From the NCBI RefSeq assembly GCF_002327085.1, contig NZ_CP023429.1:806001-870000 (forward strand): 64,000 nt of DNA. Direction: 5' to 3'. The notes beneath the pieces were generated by a model, which was given only the letters and a program-made list of their open reading frames with translations, searched no databases and was not told where the DNA came from. Source of the DNA: Neisseria weixii (GTDB lineage Bacteria; Pseudomonadota; Gammaproteobacteria; Burkholderiales; Neisseriaceae). Below are positions 51,525 to 62,751 of this stretch, piece after piece (within the stretch, counting starts at the first letter, position 1; each line of letters begins with the position of its first letter). The position numbers were made by a program, and so were the translations under genes.

Positions 51525-51746
51525 TATCGCTCCTGAATGTGGGCTATTTGTTCAGATGTTTTTTTAACATATCATGCCGTCTGAATAAAGATTTATGGTG
51601 GAATCAGTAAATAGTGAAGCAGTATAACAAAACTTAAAAAATTTGATAATCTTTCTCAATCATATATTTTCAGACGGCATTCGGTTGGCAGTTAACGCAT
51701 GGCTTTGGCGTATAATGGCCTTATTCTGATTTTCCTGATTTTGAGC

Positions 51747-53238
51747 ATGACTTTTTTAAAAGATATTACTTGGACGGAGATTTTCGTCGTTATCCACACC
51801 ACGGCAGCCTTGGCCTGTATGCTGCGCGTGCTATACAAACAAAAAAACATCGGTTCGACATTTGCCTGGCTGATTATTTTATTTTTGTTTCCTGTGTTTG
51901 GCACCATTGCCTATATTTTAATCGGCGAACCGCGCTTAGGGACTGCACGCGCCAAACGCAGTGACGAAATGAAGCGCTTTTACGGCGAATTTGCCGAAAA
52001 ATACCTGCATGATGTGCATCTCGACATCAGTGGCCAAATGAAACCGCATCTTCACGGCATCAGCCAAGTGGCGGCGCACACCACCGGCTTGGGGCGACGC
52101 AAAGCAACGCCATGACCTTGCTTTCCACCACCGATGCCATCATCGACACCATGATTGCCGATATTGAACAAGCGCAAGCCTCGGCGATGATGGCATTTTA
52201 TATTATTGATGCGCAAGGGCGGATTGAGAAATTATTGGAAGCGCTGATGAACGCAGCCCGGCGCGGCGTTGATTGTGCGATTTTGGCCGACGGTGTGGGC
52301 AGCAGTGATTTTCTAAACAGCTATTGGGTCGGACGTTTGCGTCAGGCCGGTGTAGAAATTGAATGTGCCTTGCCGGTGGGTTTGTTCAAAACCTTGTTCA
52401 CGCGTACTGATTTACGCAATCACCGCAAAATTTTGGTGGTGGACAACAAAATCGGTTACACCGGCAGCTTCAATTTGGTTGACCCCAGCTATTTCAAACA
52501 AGATTCCGGCGTGGGCGAATGGATTGATGTGATGATGCGCTGTACGGGGCCGATGGTGTTGGAAATGGCGGTGGTGTTTTTTGCCGATTTGGCGGTAGAG
52601 GATGATGAAAACCTGCAAGGCATTCAGCAATATTTGAAACAGAATGAAGACCGCATTCCGCAAATGTTACCCGAGAAAATGAAGCAGGGCAATGTCATCG
52701 CGCAAGTGATCCCATCAGCGCCCGGACAGAGCAGTCATGTGATTTACGAAACTATTGTCAGCGCAATTTATGCGGCTACTTATCAAATCACCATAACCAC
52801 GCCGTATTTCGTGCCGGACGAACCGCTGCTGCTGGCCTTAACTTCAGCTGCTAAGCGCGGCGTGGATGTGACTCTGATTGTGCCAGCCAAGGTTGATTCG
52901 ACCATGGTGCATTACGCTTCGCGTGCCTATTATCCGATGCTGCTTGAATCGGGGTAAAACTGGCTTTGTTTGACGGCGGCCTGCTGCATGCCAAAACCAT
53001 GACGGTTGATGACGATTATGCGCTGTTCGGCACGGTCAATATGGATATGCGCAGCTTTTTCCTGAATCTGGAAATCAGCTTGGCGATTTACGACCAAGGT
53101 ATGACGCAGAAAATTTACGGTTTGCAACAAGGTTATTTAGCCGACAGTCAATATATTTCTGCCGACGAATGGCAGCAACGCTCGAAATGGTGGATTTTGG
53201 TGGAAAACGTGGTACGCCTGATGAGTCCGCTTCTTTGA
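51747..53238 (+). pseudogene. cls: Cardiolipin synthase, two frameshifts in this sequence
   Basis: Two G runs of five read as four (near 52094 and 52954) split a protein of about 497 residues. N-terminal membrane helices (EIFVVIHTTAALACML, FAWLIILFLFPVFGTIAYILIGE) precede two phospholipase D motifs: NHRKILVVDNKIGYTGSFN and LHAKTMTVDDDYALFGTVN. Cls joins two phosphatidylglycerols into cardiolipin. I prefer the ATG at 51747, which begins where Cls proteins begin; TATAAT at 51711 would be a -10 element just before it. An upstream ATG at 51699 is the alternative. Confidence 0.85.
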
Positions 53239-53245
53239 TATAAAA

Positions 53246-53269
53246 GGCCGTCTGAAATTTCAGACGGCC
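53246..53269. terminator. Bidirectional uptake-sequence terminator between cls and fbp
   Basis: GGCCGTCTGAAA and TTTCAGACGGCC share their central bases, with AAAA before and TTTT after. Confidence 0.8.
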
Positions 53270-53311
53270 TTTTGGTTTTCAGTGATTCAAACTCAATCGT
53301 CAGCTTAAATA

Positions 53312-54286
53312 TCAAGCTTTGTGCAGTTCATTAACGTGTTCCACTTCTTCGCGGCTGCCCATGATGACCGATACGCGTTGGTGCAGGCCGGTTGGTCGGA
53401 TGCTGAGAATATCCTCCAGCGCATTGCTGGCCGCGCCACCGCTTTGGGCGAAAATCAGGCTCAACGGGTTGGCTTCATACATCAGACGCAATTTACCCGG
53501 TTTGCTTGGGTCGCGTTTGTCTTGCGGATACATAAACACGCCGCCGCGCATCAAAATGCGGTGAATTTCTGCGACCATGCTGGCCACCCAGCGCATATTG
53601 TAGTTTTTGCCGCGCGCGCCGGTTTCACCGGCCAAAAGCTCGTCGATGTATTGCCGCATGGGTGCGAACCAGTGGCGCCGGTTCGACATATTGATGGCAA
53701 ATTCTTTAGTGGCAGCCGGAATTTGCGGATTTTCTTGCGTCAACACAAATTCGTTTTGCTCATTCAGGGTGAACACGAATACGCCGTGCTTCAAGGTGAA
53801 CACCAATTGCGTTTGCGGGCCGTATAACACATAGCCGCTGCCGACTTGGTTCTGGCCTTTTTGCAGGAAAGATTCGGTATCCAACGCGCCTTCGGGTTTG
53901 GCTAAAATCGAGAAAATGGTGCCGACGGAAATGTTGACATCGATATTGGATGAACCGTCGAGCGGGTCGAACAATACTAAATAGCCGCCGTTATCGTTGC
54001 AGGCGACAAAAGTGTCTTCTTCTTCGCTGGCCAATCCGGCGACATTCGGATTGCTTTTCAATACATCAATCAATACATCGTTGGCAATGACGTCAAGTTT
54101 CTTCTGGTCTTCGCCTTGCACGTTGCCCGTTCCGGCCATGCCCAACACACCGGCCAATGCGCCCAAGCGGACTTTATCGCTGATCTCTTCACAGGCGGAA
54201 ACAACGGATTGCAACACGCTGCCCAATTCGGCGGGTACGTCGTTTTGTTGCAGGTGTTGCGGTAAAAATTGCGCTAAAGTAGTCAT
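53312..54286 (-). CDS. fbp: Fructose-1,6-bisphosphatase class I
   Basis: The 324-residue enzyme removes the 1-phosphate of fructose-1,6-bisphosphate in gluconeogenesis. The metal-binding block LVLFDPLDGSSNIDVNISVGTIFSI near 104 and the GGVFMYPQDKRDPSKPGKLRLMYEANPLSLI segment near 250 are family signatures. It is monocistronic and intact. Confidence 0.96.
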   Translation of the reverse strand: MTTLAQFLPQHLQQNDVPAELGSVLQSVVSACEEISDKVRLGALAGVLGMAGTGNVQGEDQKKLDVIANDVLIDVLKSNPNVAGLASEEEDTFVACNDNGGYLVLFDPLDGSSNIDVNISVGTIFSILAKPEGALDTESFLQKGQNQVGSGYVLYGPQTQLVFTLKHGVFVFTLNEQNEFVLTQENPQIPAATKEFAINMSNRRHWFAPMRQYIDELLAGETGARGKNYNMRWVASMVAEIHRILMRGGVFMYPQDKRDPSKPGKLRLMYEANPLSLIFAQSGGAASNALEDILSIRPTGLHQRVSVIMGSREEVEHVNELHKA

Positions 54287-54349
54287 GTCACACTCTTTTC
54301 TTTAATAAAAGTCATGGAATTTGGGTTTCAGACGGCCTAACGCTCAGCT

Positions 54350-54739
54350 TTATTGCGCCGGGGTAATTTCCGAAGCCACGGCTGAGGCAGCTTCAGGCCG
54401 GCTAATGCTCTCTTCAGCACAAGCCATGGCGGCGCTGCTGAGTTTGTCGGTGAGCTCCGGGCTGATTTTTCCTGCGAGCATGTCGGTTAAATCTTGCGTA
54501 GAAACGCTGTCGAACATTTTACCGGCGGTGCAGTCGCAGATTTGGCGGACTTTTTCTGCCGAGACAAATTGCTGGTCTTGCGGCACGCGGCTGACGCATT
54601 GTCCGGAAACCACGTTGATAAAGCCGTTGCGCATTTGCTCGTTGACGGCTTGGGAAACGGGATCGTTTTCCGCACCGCTGCAGGCGCTTAACAAGAACGG
54701 GGTAAGGGATAAAGCAAGTAAATAAAGGCGTGGACGCAT
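54350..54739 (-). CDS. Hypothetical lipoprotein
   Basis: The 129-residue protein has a signal peptide MRPRLYLLALSLTPFLLSAC with a lipobox ending at Cys20. The mature part is acidic with three further Cys (GQCVSRV, QICDCTAGK) and helices up to an Ala/Ser-rich tail. I do not recognise a family. It follows fbp's start on the same strand with its own spacing. Confidence 0.7.
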   Translation of the reverse strand: MRPRLYLLALSLTPFLLSACSGAENDPVSQAVNEQMRNGFINVVSGQCVSRVPQDQQFVSAEKVRQICDCTAGKMFDSVSTQDLTDMLAGKISPELTDKLSSAAMACAEESISRPEAASAVASEITPAQ

Positions 54740-54880
54740 GAGATAAGGCCGTCTGAAAAGGTGTAGTTAATTGTAATGGAAAATGCAGGTGTATGCTATC
54801 TTTAACGGTTGGCGGCAATATGCGGATAATCTAAAGACTAGGACATCGGAATCATTCAGACGGCCTACAGTCTATAGGAT

Positions 54881-55726
54881 TTATTTAATTTGATAATCCA
54901 GCATAAATTTCGCCCCTTGGTCTTGCGCCAAAATATCGGTGAGCGCAGGTAGGTTGTTTTGCAACTGTCCGGCCAAAAGATAGGGCGGATTGATGATGAA
55001 CATGCCGCTGCCGTGCATACCGAAGCCGTCGGCGTGTGGTGTGTGAACGTGTAATTCGGCCCGCAGATAATTTGTCGGTGAAAGCTTTTGTAATTGTTCC
55101 GGTAATTTACGGCTTTCTTCGCGGCTCAAGCATGGATACCACACCATGTAGCAGCCGGATTCAAAGCGTTTTTGCGCTTCTTTCAGCGTTTGCGCCACGC
55201 GCTGGTAATCCTGTTTTTCTTCATACGGCGGATCAATCAGTACGACGGCGCGACGGGCGGGGGGCGGCAGCAGGGCAATCAGACCTTGGTAGCCGTCGCT
55301 TCGGCTGATGATGCCGCGTCGGCCTAAGCGGGCTTCGCGCATATTGTTTTGCAAATGTTGAAAGTCGCTCGGATGTAGCTCAAACAGGCGCAACTTGTCG
55401 CTCTCGCGCGTGAGTGCTTGCGCCAGCCAGGGCGAGCCGCAATAAAGATTTTGTTGCGGTAGAATATGTTTCAGACGGCCTTTGAATTCGGCCAGCTCGC
55501 CGGGCAGCTTTTGCGCTTGGTTGAGCAGGGTAATACCTTGCTTGTATTCACCGACTTTCTGTGCTTCGCTGCTGCCTAAATCATATAAACCGGCGCCGCT
55601 GTGGGTATCGATATACCAATAGGGTTTGTCTTTGCGGTTGAAATATTCCAAGGCGAGAAACAGGGTGAAATGTTTGAGCATATCGGCATGGTTGCCGGCA
55701 TGAAAGGCGTGGCGGTAGCTGAGCAT
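54881..55726 (-). CDS. rlmJ: 23S rRNA (adenine(2030)-N6)-methyltransferase
   Basis: RlmJ (281 residues) begins MLSYRHAFHAGNHADMLKHFTL, a family hallmark. The SAM site is in YWYIDTHSGAGLYDL and the catalytic DPPY in VVLIDPPYEEK. It methylates A2030 of 23S rRNA. Ends with the MLDYQIK tail. Intact. Confidence 0.95.
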   Translation of the reverse strand: MLSYRHAFHAGNHADMLKHFTLFLALEYFNRKDKPYWYIDTHSGAGLYDLGSSEAQKVGEYKQGITLLNQAQKLPGELAEFKGRLKHILPQQNLYCGSPWLAQALTRESDKLRLFELHPSDFQHLQNNMREARLGRRGIISRSDGYQGLIALLPPPARRAVVLIDPPYEEKQDYQRVAQTLKEAQKRFESGCYMVWYPCLSREESRKLPEQLQKLSPTNYLRAELHVHTPHADGFGMHGSGMFIINPPYLLAGQLQNNLPALTDILAQDQGAKFMLDYQIK

Positions 55727-55794
55727 GGTGGCCGTCTGAAAAGTGAATAAGAGACAGGATTATAGCAAATTTGATGCGGCGGATTTTGATAAAA

Positions 55795-55819
55795 GGCCGT
55801 CTGAACGATTCAGACGGCC
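55795..55819. terminator. Uptake-sequence terminator
   Basis: GGCCGTCTGAA and TTCAGACGGCC around a 3-base loop, with TTT after; serves the metallopeptidase gene. Confidence 0.75.
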
Positions 55820-55836
55820 TTTCCCAAAGCTAAAAA

Positions 55837-56664
55837 TCAATTGGCAGCGAAGGTGTTGCATTGATTGATGCCGCCGCTGTCGATACCGCGTTTCAGCCAC
55901 GCCATGCGCTCGGCAGATGAGCCGTGGGTGAAGCTGTCGTGCACGACATAACCTTGCGACTGTTTTTGCAGGCGGTCATCACCGACGGATTCGGCAGCCA
56001 GCATGGCTTCTTGCACGTCGTTGGTGTCGAGCAGGTTTTGGTTGATGGAATCACGCGCCCAAATACCGGCGAAGCAGTCGGCCTGCAATTCGAGTTTCAC
56101 CGATAAAGCATTGGCTTGGGTTTTGCCCGCACCACGTTGCGCTTGGGTAACTTGCGGCAAAATACCCAACAGGTTTTGTACGTGGTGGCCGACCTCGTGG
56201 GCAATCACGTAAGCAAAGGCAGCATCGCCGGAAGCACCTAATTTGGTGCGCATATCTTCATAAAACGACAAATCCAAGTAAACGGTTTGGTCGCCCGGAC
56301 AATAGAAAGGCCCCATTGCCGCTTGACCGGTACCGCAAGCGGTGGATGTGCCGCCGATGTAGAGTACCATTTTGGCGGGGCGGTATTGTTGGCCGTGTTG
56401 GGCAAAAACTTTGCTCCACGTCTGCTCGGTATCGGCTAAGACTACGCGCGAGAGTTCGTTTAACTGGCTTTCCAATTTAGTGTCGAGAGTGGATTGCCGG
56501 CTCATGCCCGCGTTTGGGGTGCCGACCAGACCGGATAGATCGACACCGTAATAAGCGCCGACCAACAATACGATGATGCCGATGATGCCGGGCGTTTTAC
56601 CGCCACCGCTTCTGCCGCGGCGGTCTTCTACATTTGAGCTCTGTCTGCGTCCTTGCCATTTCAT
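55837..56664 (-). CDS. Neutral zinc metallopeptidase, YpfJ family
   Basis: I start at the ATG at 56664 (MKWQGRRQSSNVEDRRG), preceded by AAGGA, giving 275 residues. A membrane helix (GIIGIIVLLVGAYYGVDL near 28) anchors a domain with zinc motif AHEVGHHVQNLLG near 168 and a downstream ELQADCFAGIWA (third ligand). The family's substrate is unknown. RGRSGGGK before the helix is the usual YpfJ N-terminus. Confidence 0.9.
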   Translation of the reverse strand: MKWQGRRQSSNVEDRRGRSGGGKTPGIIGIIVLLVGAYYGVDLSGLVGTPNAGMSRQSTLDTKLESQLNELSRVVLADTEQTWSKVFAQHGQQYRPAKMVLYIGGTSTACGTGQAAMGPFYCPGDQTVYLDLSFYEDMRTKLGASGDAAFAYVIAHEVGHHVQNLLGILPQVTQAQRGAGKTQANALSVKLELQADCFAGIWARDSINQNLLDTNDVQEAMLAAESVGDDRLQKQSQGYVVHDSFTHGSSAERMAWLKRGIDSGGINQCNTFAAN

Positions 56665-56800
56665 GTGTGGATTCCTTATGGTGTTATGGTTTTGCTGCTT
56701 ATTATACGTGACAATGGAAAATTCCGTTAGCGTGAAAATGAGCGGATGATGATTTGAATTTAATGCGTGATTTTGTGCTTTATACACAGATAATAAAAAT

Positions 56801-56825
56801 GCCGTCTGAAAAAAGCTCAGACGGC
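56801..56825. terminator. Uptake-sequence terminator after ppiB (AT dialect)
   Basis: ATGCCGTCTGA and TCAGACGGCAT, here with AT rather than AG before the core. Confidence 0.7.
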
Positions 56826-56845
56826 ATAAATCAATGAATAAACGA

Positions 56846-57355
56846 TTAAACTGTTTCGGCTTTGGTGATGATCACCGCTTCAGCCGGCACATCATCGTGG
56901 TAGCCGTGGCGTTTGGTGGCTACGCCTTCAATAGCATCCACGACGTCAAAGCCTTCAACTACTTTGCCGAATACGGCATAACCCCATTCTTGCACCACAT
57001 TGCGGCCGTGCATTTCTTTAGAACGGTGGTTCAGGAACGCGTTGTCGGCAGTATTGATGAAGAATTGTGCGCTGGCGGAGTGCGGATCGGAAGTGCGTGC
57101 CATGGCAACGGTGTATTTGTCGTTGGACAAGCCGTTGCCCGCTTCGTTTTGAATCGGCTCGCGGGTGTTTTTCTCGCTCATGTTTTCATCCATGCCGCCG
57201 CCCTGAATCATAAAACCTTTAATCACGCGGTGGAAAATCACGCCGTCGTAGAAGCCGTCTTTAACGTATTGCTCAAAGTTGGCCGCGGTAACCGGCGCTT
57301 TGTCAAAGTCCAATTCGATTTTGATGTCGCCTTTATTGGTATGCAGAATAATCAT
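56846..57355 (-). CDS. ppiB: Cyclophilin-type peptidyl-prolyl isomerase B
   Basis: The 169-residue cytoplasmic cyclophilin shows the active-site block [22 protein letters not shown] near 55, [18 protein letters not shown] near 98 and [11 protein letters not shown] near 139. No signal peptide is present. It speeds proline isomerisation in folding. AAAGGA precedes the ATG. Confidence 0.95.
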   Translation of the reverse strand: MIILHTNKGDIKIELDFDKAPVTAANFEQYVKDGFYDGVIFHRVIKGFMIQGGGMDENMSEKNTREPIQNEAGNGLSNDKYTVAMARTSDPHSASAQFFINTADNAFLNHRSKEMHGRNVVQEWGYAVFGKVVEGFDVVDAIEGVATKRHGYHDDVPAEAVIITKAETV

Positions 57356-57410
57356 GGGATTCCTTTCGTTAAATATTTTTTGAAAATGGAGTGTAACAGA
57401 GAAAATTCAA

Positions 57411-57441
57411 GGCCGTCTGAAAGAATTATTTTCAGACGGCC
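57411..57441. terminator. Uptake-sequence terminator after the anion symporter
   Basis: CAAGGCCGTCTGAAA and TTTCAGACGGCCTTG pair over 15 bases with a short loop. Confidence 0.75.
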
Positions 57442-57464
57442 TTGAATCAAAGATAAGCGATTGC

Positions 57465-58880
57465 TTACATCAATACAAAGTATGCCCACAAGGCAACTAA
57501 GAATATACACATGATGTTGAGTAATAAGCCAACATTCATCATTTCTTTCTGACGGATCAAGCCGGTACCGAACACAATCGCATTCGGCGGCGTGGCCACC
57601 GGCAACATAAATGCACACGATGCGCCGATGCCGATAACGAATACCAATACTTCTTCAGGCAAACCCATTTGCGCGGCGATGGTGGCAAAAATCGGTACCA
57701 ACAGCGCGGCAGAAGCAGTGTTGCTGGTAAATTCGGTCAGGAAGATAATGAACGCCGCCACCACAAAAATCACCACCAACGGATGTGCATCCGAGAAAGT
57801 GGTTGCCACTTGTTGACCCAAAGCCAATGACGCGCCGGATTGTTGCAGCAATGCGCTCAAGCTGATACCGCCACCGAAGAGCATCAATACGCCCCAGTCG
57901 GTATTGCGGGCAACTTCTTTCCATTGCGCTACACCGAACACCACCACCGCAATCGCCGCCATCAAGGCAATCACGGTATCCGGATTGGCGATGCCGAATG
58001 TGGCTTTGATTTTCGAGCTGAAAATCCATGCGCAAGCGGTTACCAAGAAAATCAGCAGGGCGATGACACGGTGTAAAGTCCACGGAATCACTTCGGCTTT
58101 GACTTCAACACGATCGTTTAAATTCGGTTTCAGAATAATAAATAAAGACAACAGCATCAGCGGCAAAATCAACAGCATCATCGGCAGACCGAGCTTCATC
58201 CACTCGACAAAGTCCAAATCCAATGCTTTGGCAGCAATCATGTTCGGCGGCGAGCCTACTACCGTACCCAAACCACCGATGCTGGCGCAATAGGCGATAC
58301 CGAGCAGCACGAAAACGAAGGTTTTACGGTCTTTTTCTTTATCCAAGTGATCCATCATGCCCATCGCCAACGGCAACATCATGGCCGCAGTGGCGGTGTT
58401 GCTGATCCACATCGATAAAAACGCGGTTACGCCGAACATCATCAGGACAGCGGCTTTCATGTTACCGCGTGAAAGCCTCAGCAGGCTGACAGCAATTTTC
58501 CGGTCAAGGCGCTGCATGTGCATGGCGGTAGCCAAAGCAAAACCACCGAAGAAAATATAGATGGTCGGATCGGCAAAACCGGCCATGGCTTTTTTGATGT
58601 CCATTTCCGGAAACGCCAAAATCGCACCGGCCACCGGCACCATCAGCGCAGTAATGGTAATGTGTACTGCTTCGGTAAACCACAAAATCGCCACGAAAAG
58701 AAGCAAGGCCAAGCCTTTGTTGGCATTGGTTTCGTAAGGCAGAATATGGTAAATGCCGTAGCAGAGCACAGCAGCCATCAGAGTGATAATCAGGCCTTTA
58801 AAGTCGGTAATCGGCTTTTGTGCGCTGAGCAGCTCGACGTTCTCCGCGTGTTCGGATTTGTCTTTTGCATGTAAATCCAT
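57465..58880 (-). CDS. Sodium-coupled dicarboxylate/anion symporter, DASS (SLC13) family
   Basis: The 471-residue membrane protein has about 11-13 helices, starting ITLMAAVLCYGIYHILPYE. The two repeat motifs with Ser-Asn-Thr are visible: WISNTATAAMMLPLAMGM near 158 and TEFTSNTASAALLVPIFA near 386, where Na+ and the substrate carboxylates bind. GVGSPPNMIAA-type loops (GTVVGSPPNMIAAKAL) agree. It imports dicarboxylates or sulfate with sodium; the substrate is undecided. Confidence 0.9.
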   Translation of the reverse strand: MDLHAKDKSEHAENVELLSAQKPITDFKGLIITLMAAVLCYGIYHILPYETNANKGLALLLFVAILWFTEAVHITITALMVPVAGAILAFPEMDIKKAMAGFADPTIYIFFGGFALATAMHMQRLDRKIAVSLLRLSRGNMKAAVLMMFGVTAFLSMWISNTATAAMMLPLAMGMMDHLDKEKDRKTFVFVLLGIAYCASIGGLGTVVGSPPNMIAAKALDLDFVEWMKLGLPMMLLILPLMLLSLFIILKPNLNDRVEVKAEVIPWTLHRVIALLIFLVTACAWIFSSKIKATFGIANPDTVIALMAAIAVVVFGVAQWKEVARNTDWGVLMLFGGGISLSALLQQSGASLALGQQVATTFSDAHPLVVIFVVAAFIIFLTEFTSNTASAALLVPIFATIAAQMGLPEEVLVFVIGIGASCAFMLPVATPPNAIVFGTGLIRQKEMMNVGLLLNIMCIFLVALWAYFVLM

Positions 58881-59231
58881 ACTGCGTTCCTTTGTGAGAG
58901 TAAATTGAAAAAGACAGAATTTCGAAAAGATTATTTTATTATTCAGAACGTAACTTTATTGCTTGAGTTCAAAATACAAAATAATAGTAATAATTGAATA
59001 GAAGTATATTTGTAATTGAAAATAGTGTAAATATATATAATGTAAAGCATTTTTAGCGGCAATTTCAATCGCTTCATTTTTTATTAATAACAAACAATAA
59101 CTTAGCTTATTTTATGGATACGTTTTTGAAATTAAGCAGTCATGAATGAGATTTGAATGTTAAAAATAAGATTGGATCAGTTAAGCTATATGGGGTAGTT
59201 GAATCGTTAGCAATGCTAATGATATAAAAAA
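58881..59231. other. AT-rich intergenic region
   Basis: No gene is seen. It must hold the promoter of the symporter gene (minus strand). I recognise no operator. Confidence 0.5.
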
Positions 59232-59280
59232 GGCCGTCTGAAACATCAAACAGAGTTTCTGGATGATGTTTCAGACGGCC
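59232..59280 (-). terminator. hemB terminator
   Basis: GGCCGTCTGAAACATCA and its exact complement make a 17-bp stem with a 15-base loop; TTTTTT follows on the minus strand. Confidence 0.85.
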
Positions 59281-59307
59281 TAGATAATTCAAATATAAAG
59301 ATTTGGC

Positions 59308-60311
<1,004 letters not shown>

Positions 60312-60492
60312 GTTTTAACCTTTCTGTGAAAACGCTGTTGCCGAAACCAATGAGGTTTCAGACGGCCTTGAGTGGAGCGGCAGCTTCAGCTTCATGCGAT
60401 GCTTGGCAATACTTCAAGAGCTCAATTTCAAATACGGCATTAAGTGTACGCCGATTTGCTGGCCGGCAGAAGTGCGGCCGCTGAAAAATTAA

Positions 60493-60512
60493 GGGAGCCT
60501 TTGAAGGCTCCC
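60493..60512 (-). terminator. Rho-independent terminator of the 60534 lipoprotein gene
   Basis: GGGAGCCTT-TG-AAGGCTCCC, with TTAATTTTTC following on the minus strand. Confidence 0.8.
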
Positions 60513-60533
60513 GCTGAAATGTGAAGGCTTGGA

Positions 60534-61250
60534 TTAATCTTGAACCTTGCTGATGGCTTGCACCGATTTGGTGATGTCACGCAAGGCGCCGGAAGAATAT
60601 TTGTGCTGTTCTTCTACGGTCATGCCGTCTGAATTTAAGGGCGCCAAATTGGCAAGGGCTTTTTTGTATTCGGCTTGACTCAATTTATTTTGGCTGATGC
60701 GCCAAACCTTGCGTCCTTGGTCTTCGGCTTGAGTGGCCGTCCACAAGCCGACTTTGTGGTAGTAGAATAAAACGCCGTGGGCTAAGGTTTTCATGTCGGC
60801 ATTCGGTTTGCCGCTGCCGATACTGCGGCCAATACGGTTGTTGCGCAAATCAACAGCTTGGTCGGCAGCCAAGCGGCTGTAATAATCGGTTTTGCCTTCA
60901 CGTAAATCAGTATCGCTCAAGTAGGCATTACCTGCACGCTCGGCAATATTGCTGTCAAACTGTGATGCAATCGCCGCTTGCCAAAGCGTGTGGCGCACGG
61001 CATTAACTTGTGTGCCGCGTCCATCGCCATTAGCTTGGTTGTCTAAGCCGGTGCGTTGCGACAGGCGGACGGCATTGCTGGTGATGTTGCTGGATTTTTT
61101 ATCTTGAACCCCGATGGCTTGTGCGGCAACGGGGTGGCTGATAAAAAATTGGGCAATTTTGCTGCGACGGCTTTGGTTATCTTGGTAGCTTTGACAACCG
61201 GTAAGTAATAAACCGCCTAAGGCCAAAATGAATAATTTAGTATGTGTCAT
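60534..61250 (-). CDS. Hypothetical lipoprotein
   Basis: The 238-residue protein has a signal peptide MTHTKLFILALGGLLLTGC with a lipobox ending at Cys19. The mature part contains VNAVRHTLWQAAIASQFDSNIAERAGNAYLSD and YSRLAADQAVDLRNNRIGRSIG, a helical His/Asp/Asn-rich domain reminiscent of DUF6973-type proteins. Function is unknown. It stands just downstream of the isc operon on the same strand, with its own terminator. Confidence 0.75.
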   Translation of the reverse strand: MTHTKLFILALGGLLLTGCQSYQDNQSRRSKIAQFFISHPVAAQAIGVQDKKSSNITSNAVRLSQRTGLDNQANGDGRGTQVNAVRHTLWQAAIASQFDSNIAERAGNAYLSDTDLREGKTDYYSRLAADQAVDLRNNRIGRSIGSGKPNADMKTLAHGVLFYYHKVGLWTATQAEDQGRKVWRISQNKLSQAEYKKALANLAPLNSDGMTVEEQHKYSSGALRDITKSVQAISKVQD

Positions 61251-61352
61251 GATAAAAATGATATTGTCTTGATATTATTTTCAGTATTTAACATAAAAAT
61301 ACATCAAATTGAAAAAAAATTTTCAGACGGCCTCATTTTGCCTATCAGTGGG

Positions 61353-61853
61353 CTATAAAGCGGCGGCAATTTCGCTGCGCAGCTTGTTCAGAAAACGACC
61401 GTGGCGTACCAATCGGGCAGCGTTGTCATAATCTTCTTTGGCAAATGCGCTGTTGATTGCGTCAAACAATGATTGCTGTTCGTCTCGAATTTCGTTATCT
61501 AAAGCCACAATTGCCGTTTGGTTTTGTTCCATTTGCGCATCCATTAAGGTTTCGCGCCATTCCATTTGCTGCATCAAAAATTCAGGTGCAAAAGCCGTGT
61601 GTTCCGGAGCATCAGCTTCGATGTTTTGCATTTTCAATAAATAGGAAGCGCGGTCGAGCGGGTTTTTTAAGGTTTGGTAAGCTTCGTTGATGGTGGCCGA
61701 CATCATCACGGCCTGTTTCTGCTCGAAAGTGGACGCGGCGGCAAATTTATCGGGATGAAAACGTACCGCTAAATCCCGATAGGCTTGTTCGAGTTTTTGT
61801 TCATCAAGATTGAATTGGACAGGCAGTTGGAATAGGTTGAAATATTGGCTCAT
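61353..61853 (-). CDS. hscB: Fe-S assembly co-chaperone HscB
   Basis: The 166-residue protein has a J domain with the HPD motif (LAVRFHPDKFA near 32) and a C-terminal helical domain that binds IscU (FLMQQMEWRETLMDA). It delivers IscU to HscA, encoded at the left end of the window. It is the last gene of the minus-strand isc run, nine bases after the preceding gene. Confidence 0.95.
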   Translation of the reverse strand: MSQYFNLFQLPVQFNLDEQKLEQAYRDLAVRFHPDKFAAASTFEQKQAVMMSATINEAYQTLKNPLDRASYLLKMQNIEADAPEHTAFAPEFLMQQMEWRETLMDAQMEQNQTAIVALDNEIRDEQQSLFDAINSAFAKEDYDNAARLVRHGRFLNKLRSEIAAAL

Positions 61854-61862
61854 GATAAAAAA

Positions 61863-62284
61863 TTATACAGCCGGGCTGTGCGGCTGCTTTCTGTGTAAAA
61901 AGTGGAATAAGCGGAAAGGTTTTTTCTCAGCAGCAATGTCGGCAGCCAATTGTTGCAGATCGGCAGTATAGTCGCTTTCTTGTTGGGAACTTCGTGCCAT
62001 TTTGACGATGGTGCGCTTGGCTTCTCGTGCGATTGATGGTTGGGCATCTTGGCGCAATTGAGCCAAAATATAAACGCTTTCCGGCGACGGAATTTGTTGT
62101 AAAACTGCAATCAGATTTAGGCGCCAAAACTCAGGTTGGTTCGGTAGACTTTGCACTAGGGTTTGCCAGTCTTGGCTTTGAAAGCTACGCAGGCAATCTT
62201 CGGCTTCCAACAGGCCACAATCTTCCAGTAATCGTGCGAACAATGCCGGCTTTGTAAAAGTATTTGATTTAATTCGATAAACAT
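61863..62284 (-). pseudogene. Conserved hypothetical protein of the isc operon, apparently frameshifted
   Basis: The long frame (LLEDCGLLEAEDCLRSFQSQDWQTLVQSLP ... REAKRTIVKMARSSQQESD) has only a TTG as start at 62243. Just upstream, in the next frame, an ATG at 62284 reads MFIELNQILLQSR; one extra G near 62246 would join the two as SRALFARLLED. The result, about 140 residues with HEAT-like helices, sits between iscA and hscB. I cannot name a function. Confidence 0.55.
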
Positions 62285-62396
62285 AACGCTATACCCGTAA
62301 TATAAATATTGTTTTTAAAAATTTAATGAGTATAGCGCAAGTAATGCCGAATAAATACTTTAATTTAAACAATTGTTTTGATGGTTAGCGTGTCGT

Positions 62397-62717
62397 TTAC
62401 ACATGGAAGCTCTCGCCGCATCCGCAAGAGTCTTTGACATTCGGGTTTTCAAATTTGAAACCTTCCTGTAAACCTTCTTTGGTGTAATCGACCTGGGTGC
62501 CGTCTAAGTAGACAAGGCTTTTCGGATCGACGAATATTTTTGCGCCAAAGGCTTCGAATACGGCATCCGATTCTTCCGACTGGTCGACAAACTCCAGATT
62601 GTAAGCCATGCCCGAGCAGCCGCTGGTTTTAACGCCTAAACGGACGCCTAAACCTTTGCCGCGTTTTTCAAGATAGCTGTTGATGTGCTTGGCTGCATTT
62701 TCTGTGATGGTAATCAT
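62397..62717 (-). CDS. iscA: A-type iron-sulfur carrier IscA
   Basis: From the ATG at 62717 ([39 protein letters not shown]) the protein has 106 residues and the three conserved cysteines of IscA: Cys in SGCSG near 35 and the pair in DSCGCGESF near 99 and 101. It carries clusters or iron from the IscU scaffold to targets. Confidence 0.94.
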   Translation of the reverse strand: MITITENAAKHINSYLEKRGKGLGVRLGVKTSGCSGMAYNLEFVDQSEESDAVFEAFGAKIFVDPKSLVYLDGTQVDYTKEGLQEGFKFENPNVKDSCGCGESFHV

Positions 62718-62751
62718 ACTGACTTCCTTATTCCGTTGCTTCCATATATTT

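Noticed and set aside
52088..52957. Phase variation through G runs in cls, comEC and glgX
   Set aside because: The runs are only four or five bases, too short for typical slippage, and losses also occur outside runs.
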